Source of the DNA: Synergistetes bacterium JGI 0000079-D21
Lineage (GTDB): Bacteria > Synergistota > Synergistia > Synergistales > 79-D21
Direction of reading: 5' to 3'
NCBI GenBank assembly: GCA_000402835.1
Contig: AQRZ01000034.1
Location: forward strand, 1 to 20,143
Length of the DNA stretch: 20,143 nucleotides
The position numbers and the translations under genes are program-made. Positions within the stretch are counted from its first letter, which is position 1. Each line of letters starts with the position of its first letter. A model generated the notes under the pieces. It was not told the DNA's origin. It did no database searches and saw only the letters and a program-made list of their open reading frames with translations. Below are positions 7,280-15,400 of this stretch, in pieces.

Positions 7280-8175
7280 CGACCGCACATACACGCCTCA
7301 TCTGCCTTCTTGGAAACCCCGTTTCTCACAGCCTTTCCCCGGCCATGCAGAACGCGGCCCTTCGCAAGCTGGGATTCGATGCCGCCTACCTGGCCTTCCC
7401 CGTGGAACGGGAAGACCTGCGCAGGGCCCTGGAGGGACTCAAGGCCATGAAGGCCCTGGGAGCCAACGTCACCATCCCCTTCAAGGAGGAGGTCTTCCGC
7501 CTGGTGGACGAGATAGATCCGGATGCCGAGGTCCTGGGAGCGGTGAACACGGTGATTTTCAGGAACGGCCGGACCCTGGGCTTCAACACCGACGTCCACG
7601 GAACGGCAAAAGCCCTGGAGGCCCTGGCGCCGAATGAAAGAAACGCTGCCCTTCTCCTCGGCGCAGGCGGGGCGGGAAGGGGAGCTGCCCTGGCCCTCAT
7701 CCGGGCCGGGTTTTCCCCCATCTACCTGGCCAACCGGCACCCGGAACGGGCAGAAAAGCTGGCCCGGGACCTGGGTTCGCAAGCTGAATCTGGCCAGCTT
7801 CGGGTCGTGCCGTGGGAGGAAAACCTTCCCGAACCCGTCGGCTTGCTCGTCAACACCACCTCTCTCGGCCTGGGTGAAAACCTTTGGCCCTACGAGAGCC
7901 TGGATCGCTTCCTTTCTGCCGGGAACCAGGGAAAGCTGAAGGTGCTGGACCTGGTCTACGGACCCCGCGGAGAAACACAACTGACGGTCGAGGCATGGAA
8001 AAGGGACATCCCGGCGATCGACGGCATGGAAGCTCTTCTCCACCAGGGAGCGGCATCTTTCAGGCTTTTCACGGGACTCGAAGCTCCCGTGGACGTCATG
8101 AGACGGGCCTTGCGAAAGATGCGCGGCGCCTGGGAGGAGCCGGGGGAGGGAAAACCATGGTCCTGCGATTCCTGA
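7276..8175 (+). CDS. aroE: shikimate dehydrogenase
   Basis: Reduces 3-dehydroshikimate to shikimate with NADPH, the fourth step. It has 299 residues. The substrate-binding serines are in SHSLSPAMQNAAL near residues 15-25. The catalytic lysine is in NVTIPFKEE, and the catalytic aspartate is in FNTDVHG. The nucleotide-binding loop is LLGAGGAGRGAALALI, followed by ANRHPERAEKLA, which fits NADP binding. The C-terminal DLVYGPRGETQL and GMEALLHQGAASFRLFTG blocks are also typical. The ATG overlaps the aroA stop by four bases. The 3' end overlaps aroC by 19 bases. Confidence 0.97.
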   Translation: MTTAHTRLICLLGNPVSHSLSPAMQNAALRKLGFDAAYLAFPVEREDLRRALEGLKAMKALGANVTIPFKEEVFRLVDEIDPDAEVLGAVNTVIFRNGRTLGFNTDVHGTAKALEALAPNERNAALLLGAGGAGRGAALALIRAGFSPIYLANRHPERAEKLARDLGSQAESGQLRVVPWEENLPEPVGLLVNTTSLGLGENLWPYESLDRFLSAGNQGKLKVLDLVYGPRGETQLTVEAWKRDIPAIDGMEALLHQGAASFRLFTGLEAPVDVMRRALRKMRGAWEEPGEGKPWSCDS

Positions 8176-9338
8176 CGGGAGGCGAGTCCCACGGAAGAGG
8201 CATCCTCACCCTTGTCGAAGGGCTTCCCTCTGGGTTACCCGTTGCGGCAGCCGCCCTCTCCGCAGAACTGACCCGCAGGAGAAGGGGATTCGGCCGTGGT
8301 CCAAGGATGCAGCTGGAGCGGGACGTCCTTGCCACCTGGTGCGGGGTACGGGACGGCTTGACCACCGGGGCACCCGTCGGGCTTGTACTGGAGAACACGG
8401 AGTGGGAAAGCTGGAAAGACGTCCTGGATCCCTCGACGGTGGATCCCGAAGCGGCCGCGTCGAAGGCGGCGACCTGCCCGCGGCCCGGTCACGCCGACCT
8501 GGGCGGGGCTCTCAAGTACGGCCACCGCGACCTGAGGAACGTCCTGGAAAGGGCCAGTGCGCGGCAGACAGCGGCATGGACCCTTGCCGGGACTTTGGCC
8601 AGGCTTCTTCTTGCCGAGCTGGGCGTGAAGGTCTACGGAGCCGTCACCCGAATCGGGATGGAGGAATGCGCTCCGCCGACCTGCGAGGAGGAGTGGAAGC
8701 ACGCCCAGACCAGCGACCTGGGCGTACCCAGGGAAGGGGACGAACCCCGTCTCGCTGGGCACATTCGCGAAACGGCAGAGAGAGGAGACACCCTGGGCGG
8801 CACATTCCTGGTACGGCTTACCGGCATTCCCCCCGGCCTCGGTTCGTACGCCGAGTGGGACCGTCGACTGGACGGACGTTTCGCGGCCGCGCTCATGTCC
8901 ATTCCCGGCGTCAAGGGTGTTGAGGCGGGAGACGGGTTCCGTCTCTCCAGCCTCCCAGGCAGTCGCGCACACGACGAAATCGTCCTGCGGGACGGAAAAC
9001 CCACCCGCATGACCAACCGGGCCGGGGGACTGGAGGGCGGAATGACCAATGGGGAGGACGTCCTCCTCGGGGCCGCCATGAAACCAATCCCCACCCTTCG
9101 CCGGTCCCTCCGGTCGGTCGATATCGCAACCGGGCTTGAGACCGCGGCCCATTTCGAGCGCAGCGATGCCTGCGCGGTACCTGCAGCCTGCGTCGTCGGA
9201 GAGGCCATGGCAGCCTGGGTTGCCGCATGTGCGGTCATGGAGCAGTTCGGCGGCGATACCCTGGAGGAAACGGTTGCACGCGTGACTGCTTACCGGAAGA
9301 GGGTTGGGGGTGTTTTCCATGGAACGGCCGAGGAATAG
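8157..9338 (+). CDS. aroC: chorismate synthase
   Basis: Eliminates phosphate from EPSP to give chorismate, needing reduced FMN though there is no net redox change; the seventh and last common step. The 393 residues begin FLTGGESHGRGILTLVEGLPSGL, the classic GESHG flavin and substrate region. RRRRGFGRGPRM, TTGAPVGLVLEN, CPRPGHADLGGALKYGHRDLRNVLERASARQTA and NRAGGLEGGMTNGEDV follow in the expected order, with the late SVDIATG. The ATG at 8157 is preceded by GGGGGAGGG and lies inside the end of aroE. The length is normal. It is followed directly by the aroK-aroB fusion, whose start lies within the last 20 bases of aroC. Confidence 0.97.
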   Translation: MVLRFLTGGESHGRGILTLVEGLPSGLPVAAAALSAELTRRRRGFGRGPRMQLERDVLATWCGVRDGLTTGAPVGLVLENTEWESWKDVLDPSTVDPEAAASKAATCPRPGHADLGGALKYGHRDLRNVLERASARQTAAWTLAGTLARLLLAELGVKVYGAVTRIGMEECAPPTCEEEWKHAQTSDLGVPREGDEPRLAGHIRETAERGDTLGGTFLVRLTGIPPGLGSYAEWDRRLDGRFAAALMSIPGVKGVEAGDGFRLSSLPGSRAHDEIVLRDGKPTRMTNRAGGLEGGMTNGEDVLLGAAMKPIPTLRRSLRSVDIATGLETAAHFERSDACAVPAACVVGEAMAAWVAACAVMEQFGGDTLEETVARVTAYRKRVGGVFHGTAEE

Positions 9339-10909
9339 GGCACCCATTTTCCTGGGGGGGTTCATGGCATCGGGCAAAACCACTGTCGGCAGGGAGCTCT
9401 CCCGCATGACAGGGTACCCCTTCCTGGACATGGACGAGACCATCGAAAAAAGAACCGGCCTATCGGTTCCGGAGATTTTCACCCTCTACGGCGAAGGCGC
9501 GTTCCGCCGCATGGAAGGGGAACTTCTCCGGGAGGTCGCGAGTCTGGCGGACTGCATCGTCGCCCTGGGCGGGGGAGTTCTCGTTAACGGTGAAAACCGC
9601 CGCCTCGTTGAAAGCTCGGGGACCCTCGTGATCCTGGGCGTAAAACCTGAAACAGCCAGGGAAAGGGCGGCAAGCCAGGCCGGGGCGCGCCCATTGCTGG
9701 AGAAGAACGACCTTCATGCCCTCTGGGCGGAACGCGAGTCTTTCTACGCGAGCGGGAAACTTCGCATTGAAACGGATTCCATTTCACCCGAAGAGGCCGC
9801 CCGGGAAATCCAAGCGGGCCTGGGCCTTCCTCCGGTTCCGCCGCCGGCGATCGAGCGAGTCCTGGAAGGGGTTCGGGGACGCGTCGTCGTGGGTAGCGGC
9901 ATCCTGGGCCACTTGCCGTCTTTCCTCGACGAGAGGCAACCTCCCTTCGTCGTAGCCGACACGCTCACGGGTCCCCTCTTCTCTGGGCAACTGGGTGAAA
10001 CGCGCGGCCTCCACCTGCTTCCCCGGGGGGAGGAGGCCAAAACGCTGGACCAGGTCAAAGATCTTTACCAGGCTCTTGCAGCCGCCGGGGTGGACAGAGC
10101 GGGGGCCCTGGCAGCCCTTGGGGGAGGCACCGTGGGCGATACGGCAGGTTTCGCCGCAGCCACCTGGATGCGAGGCATCGACCTGGTTCAGTGTCCCACC
10201 ACGCTACTGGCCCAGGTCGACAGTGCCATGGGCGGCAAGGTGGGGGTGAACTTACCGGAGGGGAAAAATCTTGTCGGGGCCTTCCACCAGCCCGTTCTAG
10301 TCCTGTCGGACGTCTCCTGTCTCGCTTCCCTCTCCCGAAAGGACTACCGGCAGGGGCTCGGGGAAATCGTGAAATACGGCCTGGGTGAGGACCCCGAGTT
10401 CTTCGGCTGGCTGGAAAAACACGCAAAGGCATTGCTCGAAAGGCACCCCCCCCGCCCTGGCCGAGGCGGTCGGCCGTTGCGCCGAAATCAAGCTCGCTGT
10501 CATTGCCGAAGACGAGAAGGAAAAGACCGGGGCACGGGTCCGCTTAAACCTGGGGCACACAATTGCCCACGCCTTGGAAGCCGCAGGGGGATACGAAACC
10601 TGGCAGCACGGGGATGCGGTCTCCGCGGGCCTCGTGGTGGCAACGCACCTGGCGTACCGGCTTGGGGACTGCGGGGAGAAGCTCCTGCTCCGCCTCGAAG
10701 CGTTGCTGGAAGATCTCGGTCTTCCCAGGAGACCGGATCGCCCCTGGGAAGAACTGGAACCGTACCTCGCCAGGGACAAGAAGTTCCGTGAAGGAAGACC
10801 TCGGCTGGTCCTCCCCGTGGAAGGGGGCCCGTGCGCCCTGAGGAACGACGTGAGCCTGGACAGGCTCAGGGCTTCATACGAGGAGGTGCGCCAATGGAAA
10901 ATCGATTGA
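9319..10909 (+). CDS. aroKB: fused shikimate kinase-3-dehydroquinate synthase, frameshifted
   Basis: The N-terminal 170 residues are shikimate kinase: Walker A GGFMASGKTT (Lys20), LDMDETIE with the shikimate-binding Asp, and ALGGGVL. From about residue 185 the chain is 3-dehydroquinate synthase: ALGGGTVGDTAGFAAATWMRG, CPTTLLAQVDSAMGGKVGVN and GLGEIVKYG with the first zinc ligand, Glu. At the run of eight C (10446-10453) the frame breaks. Reading on unshifted gives about 110 unrelated residues and a stop at 10791. One base over, the enzyme continues perfectly with ALAEAVGRCAEIK, NLGHTIAHALEA and HGDAVSAGLV, which carry the two zinc His ligands, ending at 10909. Seven C would restore an intact 529-residue protein. 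The ATG at 9319 has a GGGGG-rich site upstream. The fusion is known in Thermotoga. The frameshift may be a sequencing error, a real mutation or slippage. Confidence 0.9.
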
Positions 10910-11355
10910 AGTTTCTCGTCCTGAACGGCCCAAACCTGGACCTCCTCGGGGAAAGGGAAACCGGGATCTATGGCGAGGTCACCCTTGAGGAACTGGAGAC
11001 GCTCTGCAAAAACTGGGGAGCGGAAAGGGACATCGAAATCCGCTGCGCCCAGAGCAACCACGAGGGAGAGCTGATCGACCTGCTCCACGCGGCCCGTCTC
11101 GACTGCCGGGGAGTTGTGCTCAACGCGGCGGGCTACACCCACACCAGCGTGGCCCTAAGGGATGCCGTTTCCGCCATCCGGATCCCCGTCGTCGAGGTCC
11201 ACCTCACAAACACCGCTGCCAGGGAATCCTTCCGGCACGGCAGCCTGCTGACCGCGGTAGCCTCCGGGCTCGTTATGGGGTTCGGGGCAGCGGGATACGT
11301 TCTGGCGCTTGAAGGATTGCTGGGACTCACGAAAGTGGAGTGGACCGGGACATAG
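10894..11355 (+). CDS. aroQ: 3-dehydroquinate dehydratase, type II
   Basis: Dehydrates 3-dehydroquinate to 3-dehydroshikimate, the third shikimate step. It is the type II (dodecameric, AroQ) enzyme, not the Schiff-base type I. The 153 residues begin LVLNGPNLDLLGERETGIYG, with the active-site Arg and catalytic Tyr of the flexible loop. QSNHEGELIDLLHAA, LNAAGYTHTSVALRDAV and VEVHLTNTAARESFRHGSL with the catalytic His follow. The ATG has AGGAGG seven bases upstream and overlaps the end of the aroKB frame by 16 bases. Last gene of the aromatic operon; no T-run terminator is evident between it and the TPP riboswitch, so some read-through into the thiamin region is possible. Confidence 0.97.
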   Translation: MENRLKFLVLNGPNLDLLGERETGIYGEVTLEELETLCKNWGAERDIEIRCAQSNHEGELIDLLHAARLDCRGVVLNAAGYTHTSVALRDAVSAIRIPVVEVHLTNTAARESFRHGSLLTAVASGLVMGFGAAGYVLALEGLLGLTKVEWTGT

Positions 11356-11386
11356 CGGCGCCCTCCGGCCCCGAAGCGATGGCAGC

Positions 11387-11416
11387 TTGCGCCGATTCAG
11401 CCGGGAGTGGTAAGAT
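11387..11416 (+). promoter_or_regulatory. possible weak promoter of the thiamin operon
   Basis: TTGCGC (11387-11392) and TAAGAT (11411-11416) are 18 bases apart and placed so that transcription would begin just before the riboswitch. Each matches the consensus only partly. A perfect TTGACA at 11432 has no -10 partner at a usable distance. Confidence 0.25.
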
Positions 11417-11445
11417 TCTCCTGCAACGCTTTTGACAATCGAAAC

Positions 11446-11545
11446 ACACTGTCTGCGGGGGGGCCCCTGTGAGGGGCTGAGATAAAGGGTGTTACCCTTT
11501 GACCCCACGAACCTGATCCGGGTCATGCCGGCGTAGGGAGCGAGG
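11446..11545 (+). ncRNA. TPP riboswitch (THI element)
   Basis: The conserved core is plain: GGGG run, P3 hairpin CCCC-TGTGA-GGGG (11464-11476), CTGAGAT (11477-11483), ACCCC (11502-11506), AACCTGATC (11510-11518), the CCGG-CCGG stem with an ATGCC (11518-11531), and GCGTAGGGA (11531-11539). These match the thiamin pyrophosphate aptamer, whose CTGAGA block binds the pyrimidine and whose GCG-AGGGA side binds the diphosphate. Between CTGAGAT and ACCCC an extra hairpin is inserted (AAAGGG 11484-11489 with CCCTTT 11495-11500). The aptamer lies immediately before a terminator and thiD, so high TPP should stop transcription. The exact outer ends of P1 are uncertain. Confidence 0.95.
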
Positions 11546-11581
11546 CGGTTTTCTAGCGGTTTCGGCCGCGACTGGAGAATA

Positions 11582-11617
11582 CGGCGGGCTTCCGAAGGGG
11601 AGCCCGCCGATTTTTTT
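11582..11617 (+). terminator. riboswitch expression-platform terminator
   Basis: CGGCGGGCT (11582-11590) pairs perfectly with AGCCCGCCG (11601-11609) around a ten-base loop, followed by A and seven T. It sits between the TPP aptamer and the thiD Shine-Dalgarno (GGGAGGTGG), which identifies this as a transcription-terminating riboswitch. I could not fix the competing antiterminator by eye; a small hairpin, GCGG-CCGC at 11556-11569, lies between. Confidence 0.92.
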
Positions 11618-11632
11618 GCGGGAGGTGGAAAC

Positions 11633-12439
11633 ATGTCCATTTACAGGGGAGTCGCTTTGACCGTCGCGGGAAGCGATTCCGGCGGCGGGGCCGGCGTCCA
11701 GGCGGACCTCAAGACTTTCGCCGCGCTGCGCGTGTTCGGCACAACCGTCCTGACGGCACTGACGGCACAGAACAGCCTGGGGGTCTCTGCCATCCAGGAC
11801 ATTCCGCGGGAAATGATCCGGGCCCAGTTGGACGCCGTTTGCGGCGATTTCAAGCTTAATGCCGTCAAAACCGGGATGCTGGGTTCGCGGGAAGCGGTCC
11901 TGGAGGTCGCCGGTTGCCTCGCGGGCCGCTGCCCCTTTCTGATCGTCGACCCGGTCATGGTCGCTACCAGCGGGGATCCCTTGCTGGAACCGGAGGCCGA
12001 ACGGACCCTGGCGGAGATCCTTGTCCCGAAGGCCGACCTGGTTACGCCCAACGTTCCCGAAGCGGAAAAACTCACCGGGCGAGCGATCCGGGATGTCGAG
12101 GGGATGATCGAGGCCGCTTTCTGCATCGCGCGGACGGGGGCCCGCGGGGTGCTCGTCAAGGGCGGCCACATGGAGGGAACGGTCCTGAGGGACGTGCTGC
12201 TCTGGGAGGGCCGGGTCCAGGTTTTCGAGGAACCGAGGATCCCGACGGAAGATACCCACGGAACGGGCTGTACCCTGAGCGCCGCCATCACCGCGGAACT
12301 GGCCGCAGGATGCGGAATGGAAGACGCCGTCCGAAGGGCCCGAACCTACCTGAGGTCGGCTTTGGCCTCCAGTTTTCGCGGGGGAAAGGGACGCGGCTGT
12401 CTTGGCCATGCAGTGAGCGTCCCCTGGATCAGGCCATGA
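11633..12439 (+). CDS. thiD: hydroxymethylpyrimidine (phosphate) kinase
   Basis: Phosphorylates HMP to HMP-phosphate and then to HMP-pyrophosphate, the pyrimidine half of thiamin. The 268 residues are a ribokinase-fold protein. VALTVAGSDSGGGAGVQADLKTF at the N-terminus, the TVLTALTAQNS block, the PVMVATSGDPLL segment, and TPNVPEAEKLTG follow in order. The late DTHGTGCTLSAAI contains the anion hole and catalytic Cys region. The ATG has GGAGGTGG upstream. First gene behind the TPP riboswitch. It overlaps thiM by four bases (ATGA). With thiC absent from the cluster, its substrate is probably imported HMP rather than HMP made de novo, although thiC could be elsewhere in the genome. Confidence 0.96.
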   Translation: MSIYRGVALTVAGSDSGGGAGVQADLKTFAALRVFGTTVLTALTAQNSLGVSAIQDIPREMIRAQLDAVCGDFKLNAVKTGMLGSREAVLEVAGCLAGRCPFLIVDPVMVATSGDPLLEPEAERTLAEILVPKADLVTPNVPEAEKLTGRAIRDVEGMIEAAFCIARTGARGVLVKGGHMEGTVLRDVLLWEGRVQVFEEPRIPTEDTHGTGCTLSAAITAELAAGCGMEDAVRRARTYLRSALASSFRGGKGRGCLGHAVSVPWIRP

Positions 12440-13248
12440 GTTTCCCGGCGAAACGTCTTGAAGGCGCCTGGGGCGCCCTCCGGGGACGTTGCCCCCTCGT
12501 CTACCACCTGACAAACGGGGTCGCGATGGCCGAACAGGCCCATGTCTCCCTGGCCGTTGGGGCCTCGCCGGTCATGTCCCTCTGCATCGAAGAGACCCAA
12601 TCGTTCTCTGGTGTCGCGGATGCGATCCTGATCAATATCGGAACCCCGTCTACCGCTTCCCGTGAAATCCTGGAAAGGGCCGCTCTCGCCGCGAAAGAAT
12701 CCGGCCGCCCGGTCGTCCTCGACCCTGTCGGCCTCGGAGCCACGGGCTTTCGAAACCGGCTGGTGCGTTCCATTCTTGACACCGGCGGAATCACGGTCGT
12801 AAAGGGAAACGCTTCAGAGATCTGCTTCCTGGCGGGTCAACCCGCATCCGTCCGCGGAGTGGACCGCGGGTTTTCCCCGGACCCGGCAAAGGCAGTGCTC
12901 GATGTTGCCCGGCAAGAGAACCTGTTTGCAGTCGCTACCGGGCAGATCGACTGGGTGAGTGACGGGGAGCGAACATGGGCTGTCGAAGGCGGAAACCCGA
13001 TGCTCGAAAGCTTCTCGGGAAGCGGCTGTTGGCTCGGATCCCTGGTCGCGGCCTGTATCGGCGCTTCCGGCGACCCCCTCGGTGGAACCCTGGTCGCCCT
13101 CTGCGCCTTTGATTCGGCCGCCGAGGCAGCAGCTTCGCTCTCCCGTGGGCCGGGGAGTTTCAGGGCTCATTTTCTGGATGCCCTTCACGACCTGGCGCAC
13201 GGAGCTTCATTTCGTATGACCGAACGGATTCGGGAGGTGGCGCCGTGA
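12436..13248 (+). CDS. thiM: hydroxyethylthiazole kinase
   Basis: Phosphorylates 4-methyl-5-hydroxyethylthiazole, a salvage-only step that supplies the thiazole phosphate for ThiE. The 270 residues show PLVYHLTNGVAMAEQA and GASPVMS near the N-terminus, LINIGT, VVLDPVGLGATGFR, VVKGNASEI, and a C-terminal SGSGCWLGSLVAA block. The last corresponds to the GTGC catalytic region of ThiM with Ser replacing the usual Thr and the Cys kept. The ATG overlaps the thiD stop by four bases. It ends in a GTGA overlap with thiE. Its presence together with ThiW, a predicted thiazole transporter, at the end of the operon makes a coherent thiazole salvage route. Confidence 0.95.
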   Translation: MSFPAKRLEGAWGALRGRCPLVYHLTNGVAMAEQAHVSLAVGASPVMSLCIEETQSFSGVADAILINIGTPSTASREILERAALAAKESGRPVVLDPVGLGATGFRNRLVRSILDTGGITVVKGNASEICFLAGQPASVRGVDRGFSPDPAKAVLDVARQENLFAVATGQIDWVSDGERTWAVEGGNPMLESFSGSGCWLGSLVAACIGASGDPLGGTLVALCAFDSAAEAAASLSRGPGSFRAHFLDALHDLAHGASFRMTERIREVAP

Positions 13249-13892
13249 TTCCCCTGTCCAGGAAGCTTTTCCTCACCGTTCTCTTGGATCCGGCATCGAC
13301 TCCCGGCGGGCTCGTCCTCGAACAGGCCGCAAAAGCCATCAGGGGAGGGGCGACGGCAATCCAGCTCCGATCCAAGGAGGCATCGGCCCGGGATCTGGCC
13401 GCGGTCGGGAAGGCCCTCGGGGCTCTCTGCCGAAGCCTCGACGTTCTTTTTATCGTCAACGACCGCCTTGACGTGGCCCTCGCCTGCGGGTCAGACGGCG
13501 TCCACCTCGGCCAGGCCGATCTTCCCATCGAAGCCGCAAGGGAAATTGCCCCCCGCGGCTTCGTGATCGGGGCTTCCGCTCATGACCCGGAAGAAGCTCG
13601 CGAAGCCGAAAGGCTTGGTGCCGACTATCTCGGCGTCGGGGCCATTTTTCCCACCTCGACGAAAGGAAATGCCCGGTTCATCGGGATCGGGGGATTCCGT
13701 GCCGTCCTTGGGGCCACGACCCTTCCCTGCGTGGGAATCGGCGGCATTACGGCGAAAACGGCCCTAGAGGTCCTCCGCTGCGGGGCCTGCGGGGTAGCGG
13801 TCCACTCGGCGGTCGCCAGGGCGCAAGAAGCGGAAGCTGCCGCGAGGGAATTCCGGATTGCCATGGAAAGGGGAGAGCCCCGCCGTGCTTGA
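13245..13892 (+). CDS. thiE: thiamin-phosphate synthase
   Basis: Joins HMP-pyrophosphate (from ThiD) to thiazole phosphate (from ThiM) to give thiamin phosphate. The 215-residue TIM barrel shows AIQLRSKEASARDL near residue 38, FIVNDRLDVAL near 69, GVHLGQADLP near 85, IGASAHD near 108, and GADYLGVGAIFPTSTKG near 125, with the pyrophosphate-binding loop, then CVGIGGI and the CGACGVAVHSA phosphate-binding end. It starts with GTG, overlapping the thiM stop (GTGA), with CGGGAGGTGG upstream. It overlaps the downstream ATPase gene by eight bases. The final step to TPP would need a ThiL or a pyrophosphokinase encoded elsewhere. Confidence 0.96.
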   Translation: MIPLSRKLFLTVLLDPASTPGGLVLEQAAKAIRGGATAIQLRSKEASARDLAAVGKALGALCRSLDVLFIVNDRLDVALACGSDGVHLGQADLPIEAAREIAPRGFVIGASAHDPEEAREAERLGADYLGVGAIFPTSTKGNARFIGIGGFRAVLGATTLPCVGIGGITAKTALEVLRCGACGVAVHSAVARAQEAEAAAREFRIAMERGEPRRA

Positions 13893-14628
13893 GGTGTCGG
13901 GCTTTTCCCTAAAACGGGGTGGAGTGCCCCTTCTGGAAGGGGCTTCCCTGCGCCTTCAAAGGGGGAAATTCGGGGTCATCGTCGGTCGGTCCGGGTGCGG
14001 AAAAACGTCTTTTTTCAAGGCCTTGACGGGGCTCCTGCCCCGCGGTGCCGGGCAAATCCGGTGGCGGGGGGAAACGGTCGAAAACCTCGCTCGCTTGGCC
14101 GCCTCCATGCAGCAGAAGGACCTGCTCTTGCCCTGGGCGAACCTCGAAGAGAACGCCCTGCTGCCCGCCCGGGTTTCAGGCAAGGTCCGCCTGGAGGAAA
14201 GGCGACGGGCCCGGGAGCTTCTGGCCCGTTTTGGCCTCGAGGGATTCGAAGACGCCCTGCCGGGCCGGGTTTCGGGCGGAATGCGACAGCGGTGTGCCCT
14301 CGCCCGAACGATTCTTTCCGGGAGGGAAATTCTCCTCCTGGACGAACCGTTGTCAGCCCTCGATGCCTTGACCCGATCGAACCTTCGGCGAGAGCTTCTC
14401 CGGCTTCAAGGGGAATTTGGGAGAACCGTGCTGATGGTGACCCACGATACGGAAGAAGCACTGCTTCTTGCCGATCGGATCTTCATCTTCCACGGCTTCC
14501 CGGGAGGGATCGAAGAATTGATGGACATCCCGGAACCCAAACCCCGGGAAACCGATGCCCCGGTCGTCGTCACGAACCGGAAAGTCCTTCTTGAAGCCCT
14601 GGAAGGGGGTCCTTCCCGTGCAGCTTAG
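13885..14628 (+). CDS. thiZ: ABC transporter ATPase, thiamin-pyrimidine importer (ThiZ-like)
   Basis: ATP-hydrolysing subunit of a nitrate/taurine/THI5-type importer. The 247 residues contain Walker A GRSGCGKTS near 35, a Q-loop in MQQKDLLLPW, the ABC signature VSGGMRQRCALART, Walker B ILLLDEPLSALD, and the switch His in VTHDTEEALLLADR. It is a single nucleotide-binding domain, acting as a homodimer. I take the GTG at 13885, with GGGGAG upstream and an eight-base overlap with thiE; the TTG at 13858 would add nine unconserved residues. The role is inferred from the operon: it sits behind a TPP riboswitch and is followed by a permease and an NMT1/THI5-like binding protein. The gene name follows the ThiXYZ convention. 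Confidence 0.88.
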   Translation: MLEVSGFSLKRGGVPLLEGASLRLQRGKFGVIVGRSGCGKTSFFKALTGLLPRGAGQIRWRGETVENLARLAASMQQKDLLLPWANLEENALLPARVSGKVRLEERRRARELLARFGLEGFEDALPGRVSGGMRQRCALARTILSGREILLLDEPLSALDALTRSNLRRELLRLQGEFGRTVLMVTHDTEEALLLADRIFIFHGFPGGIEELMDIPEPKPRETDAPVVVTNRKVLLEALEGGPSRAA

Positions 14629-15400
14629 GACGGGTATGTTGTTCCTTTCCCTCTCGTTTCTCTCCGCGTGGGAGATCCTCTGCCGCCTCTTGAAAATTCC
14701 GGCCTTCCTCCTGCCTTCCCCTTTGGGGATCGCTTCTGCCCTGGCCGGGAACGTGCCCCTTCTTCTCCGCCATGGGATCGTCACGCTGGAGGAAATCGTC
14801 CTGGGCGTTGCCGGTGCCGTGTCCGCAGCGATTCCCCTTGCCCTGGCCATGTTTGCAAGACCGAGCCTCGAACGCGGGCTTACCCCCCTCCTGGTGAGTT
14901 CACAGGCGGTACCGGTTTTTGCTCTGGCCCCGATCCTGGTTTTCTGGCTCGGTTACGGCATGGCGGGAAAGATCCTGGTAGCCGGGCTCGTTATTTTCTT
15001 TCCCATCACGGTGGCCCTGCTGGACGGGCTGAAATCCTGTGACCCGGACCTGGAAGATCTGTTCCTCCTGATGGGGGCCTCCTATTCCGCCCGTCTGCGC
15101 CTGCTCTATTTCCCCCAGGCCCTTCCCTGGTTCTTTTCCGGGCTTCGGGTCGGAGTCACCGTTTCCACCATCGGTGCAGTCATCGGCGAATGGGTCGGTG
15201 CGCAGAAAGGGCTGGGCTACCTGATGCTCCAGGCAAACGCCCGTCTCAGGACCGACCTGGTTTTCGCCTGCGTTGCCCTTCTCAGCGTCATCGGGCTTTC
15301 CCTCTGGTTCGGTCTCGGCTGGATCGAAACGAAACTGCTGTCCTGGAGGGAACCCCTTCTGCGTTTCAGCCCCACGAAAAAAAGGAGGTCTTTCAATTGA
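14618..15400 (+). CDS. thiX: ABC transporter permease, thiamin-pyrimidine importer (ThiX-like)
   Basis: Inner-membrane channel subunit of the importer. The 260 residues hold about six hydrophobic segments: the first at about residues 6-25 (LFLSLSFLSAW), later ones around VTLEEIVLGVAGAVSAAIPLALA, PVFALAPILVFWLGYG, ILVAGLVIFFPITVAL, and the C-terminal VFACVALLSVIGLSLWFGL. The cytoplasmic EAA coupling loop is LLMGASYSARLRLLYFPQALP, which docks on the ATPase. It starts with GTG at 14618 after GGAAGGGGGT, overlapping the ATPase gene by 11 bases. The family is the NitT/TauT-type binding-protein-dependent permeases; substrate specificity follows from the operon. Confidence 0.9.
   Translation: MQLRTGMLFLSLSFLSAWEILCRLLKIPAFLLPSPLGIASALAGNVPLLLRHGIVTLEEIVLGVAGAVSAAIPLALAMFARPSLERGLTPLLVSSQAVPVFALAPILVFWLGYGMAGKILVAGLVIFFPITVALLDGLKSCDPDLEDLFLLMGASYSARLRLLYFPQALPWFFSGLRVGVTVSTIGAVIGEWVGAQKGLGYLMLQANARLRTDLVFACVALLSVIGLSLWFGLGWIETKLLSWREPLLRFSPTKKRRSFN

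Noticed and set aside
11432..11437. TTGACA as the -35 box of the thiamin operon.
   Set aside because: The positions 16-18 bases downstream are G-rich (within the riboswitch) and give no -10 box.
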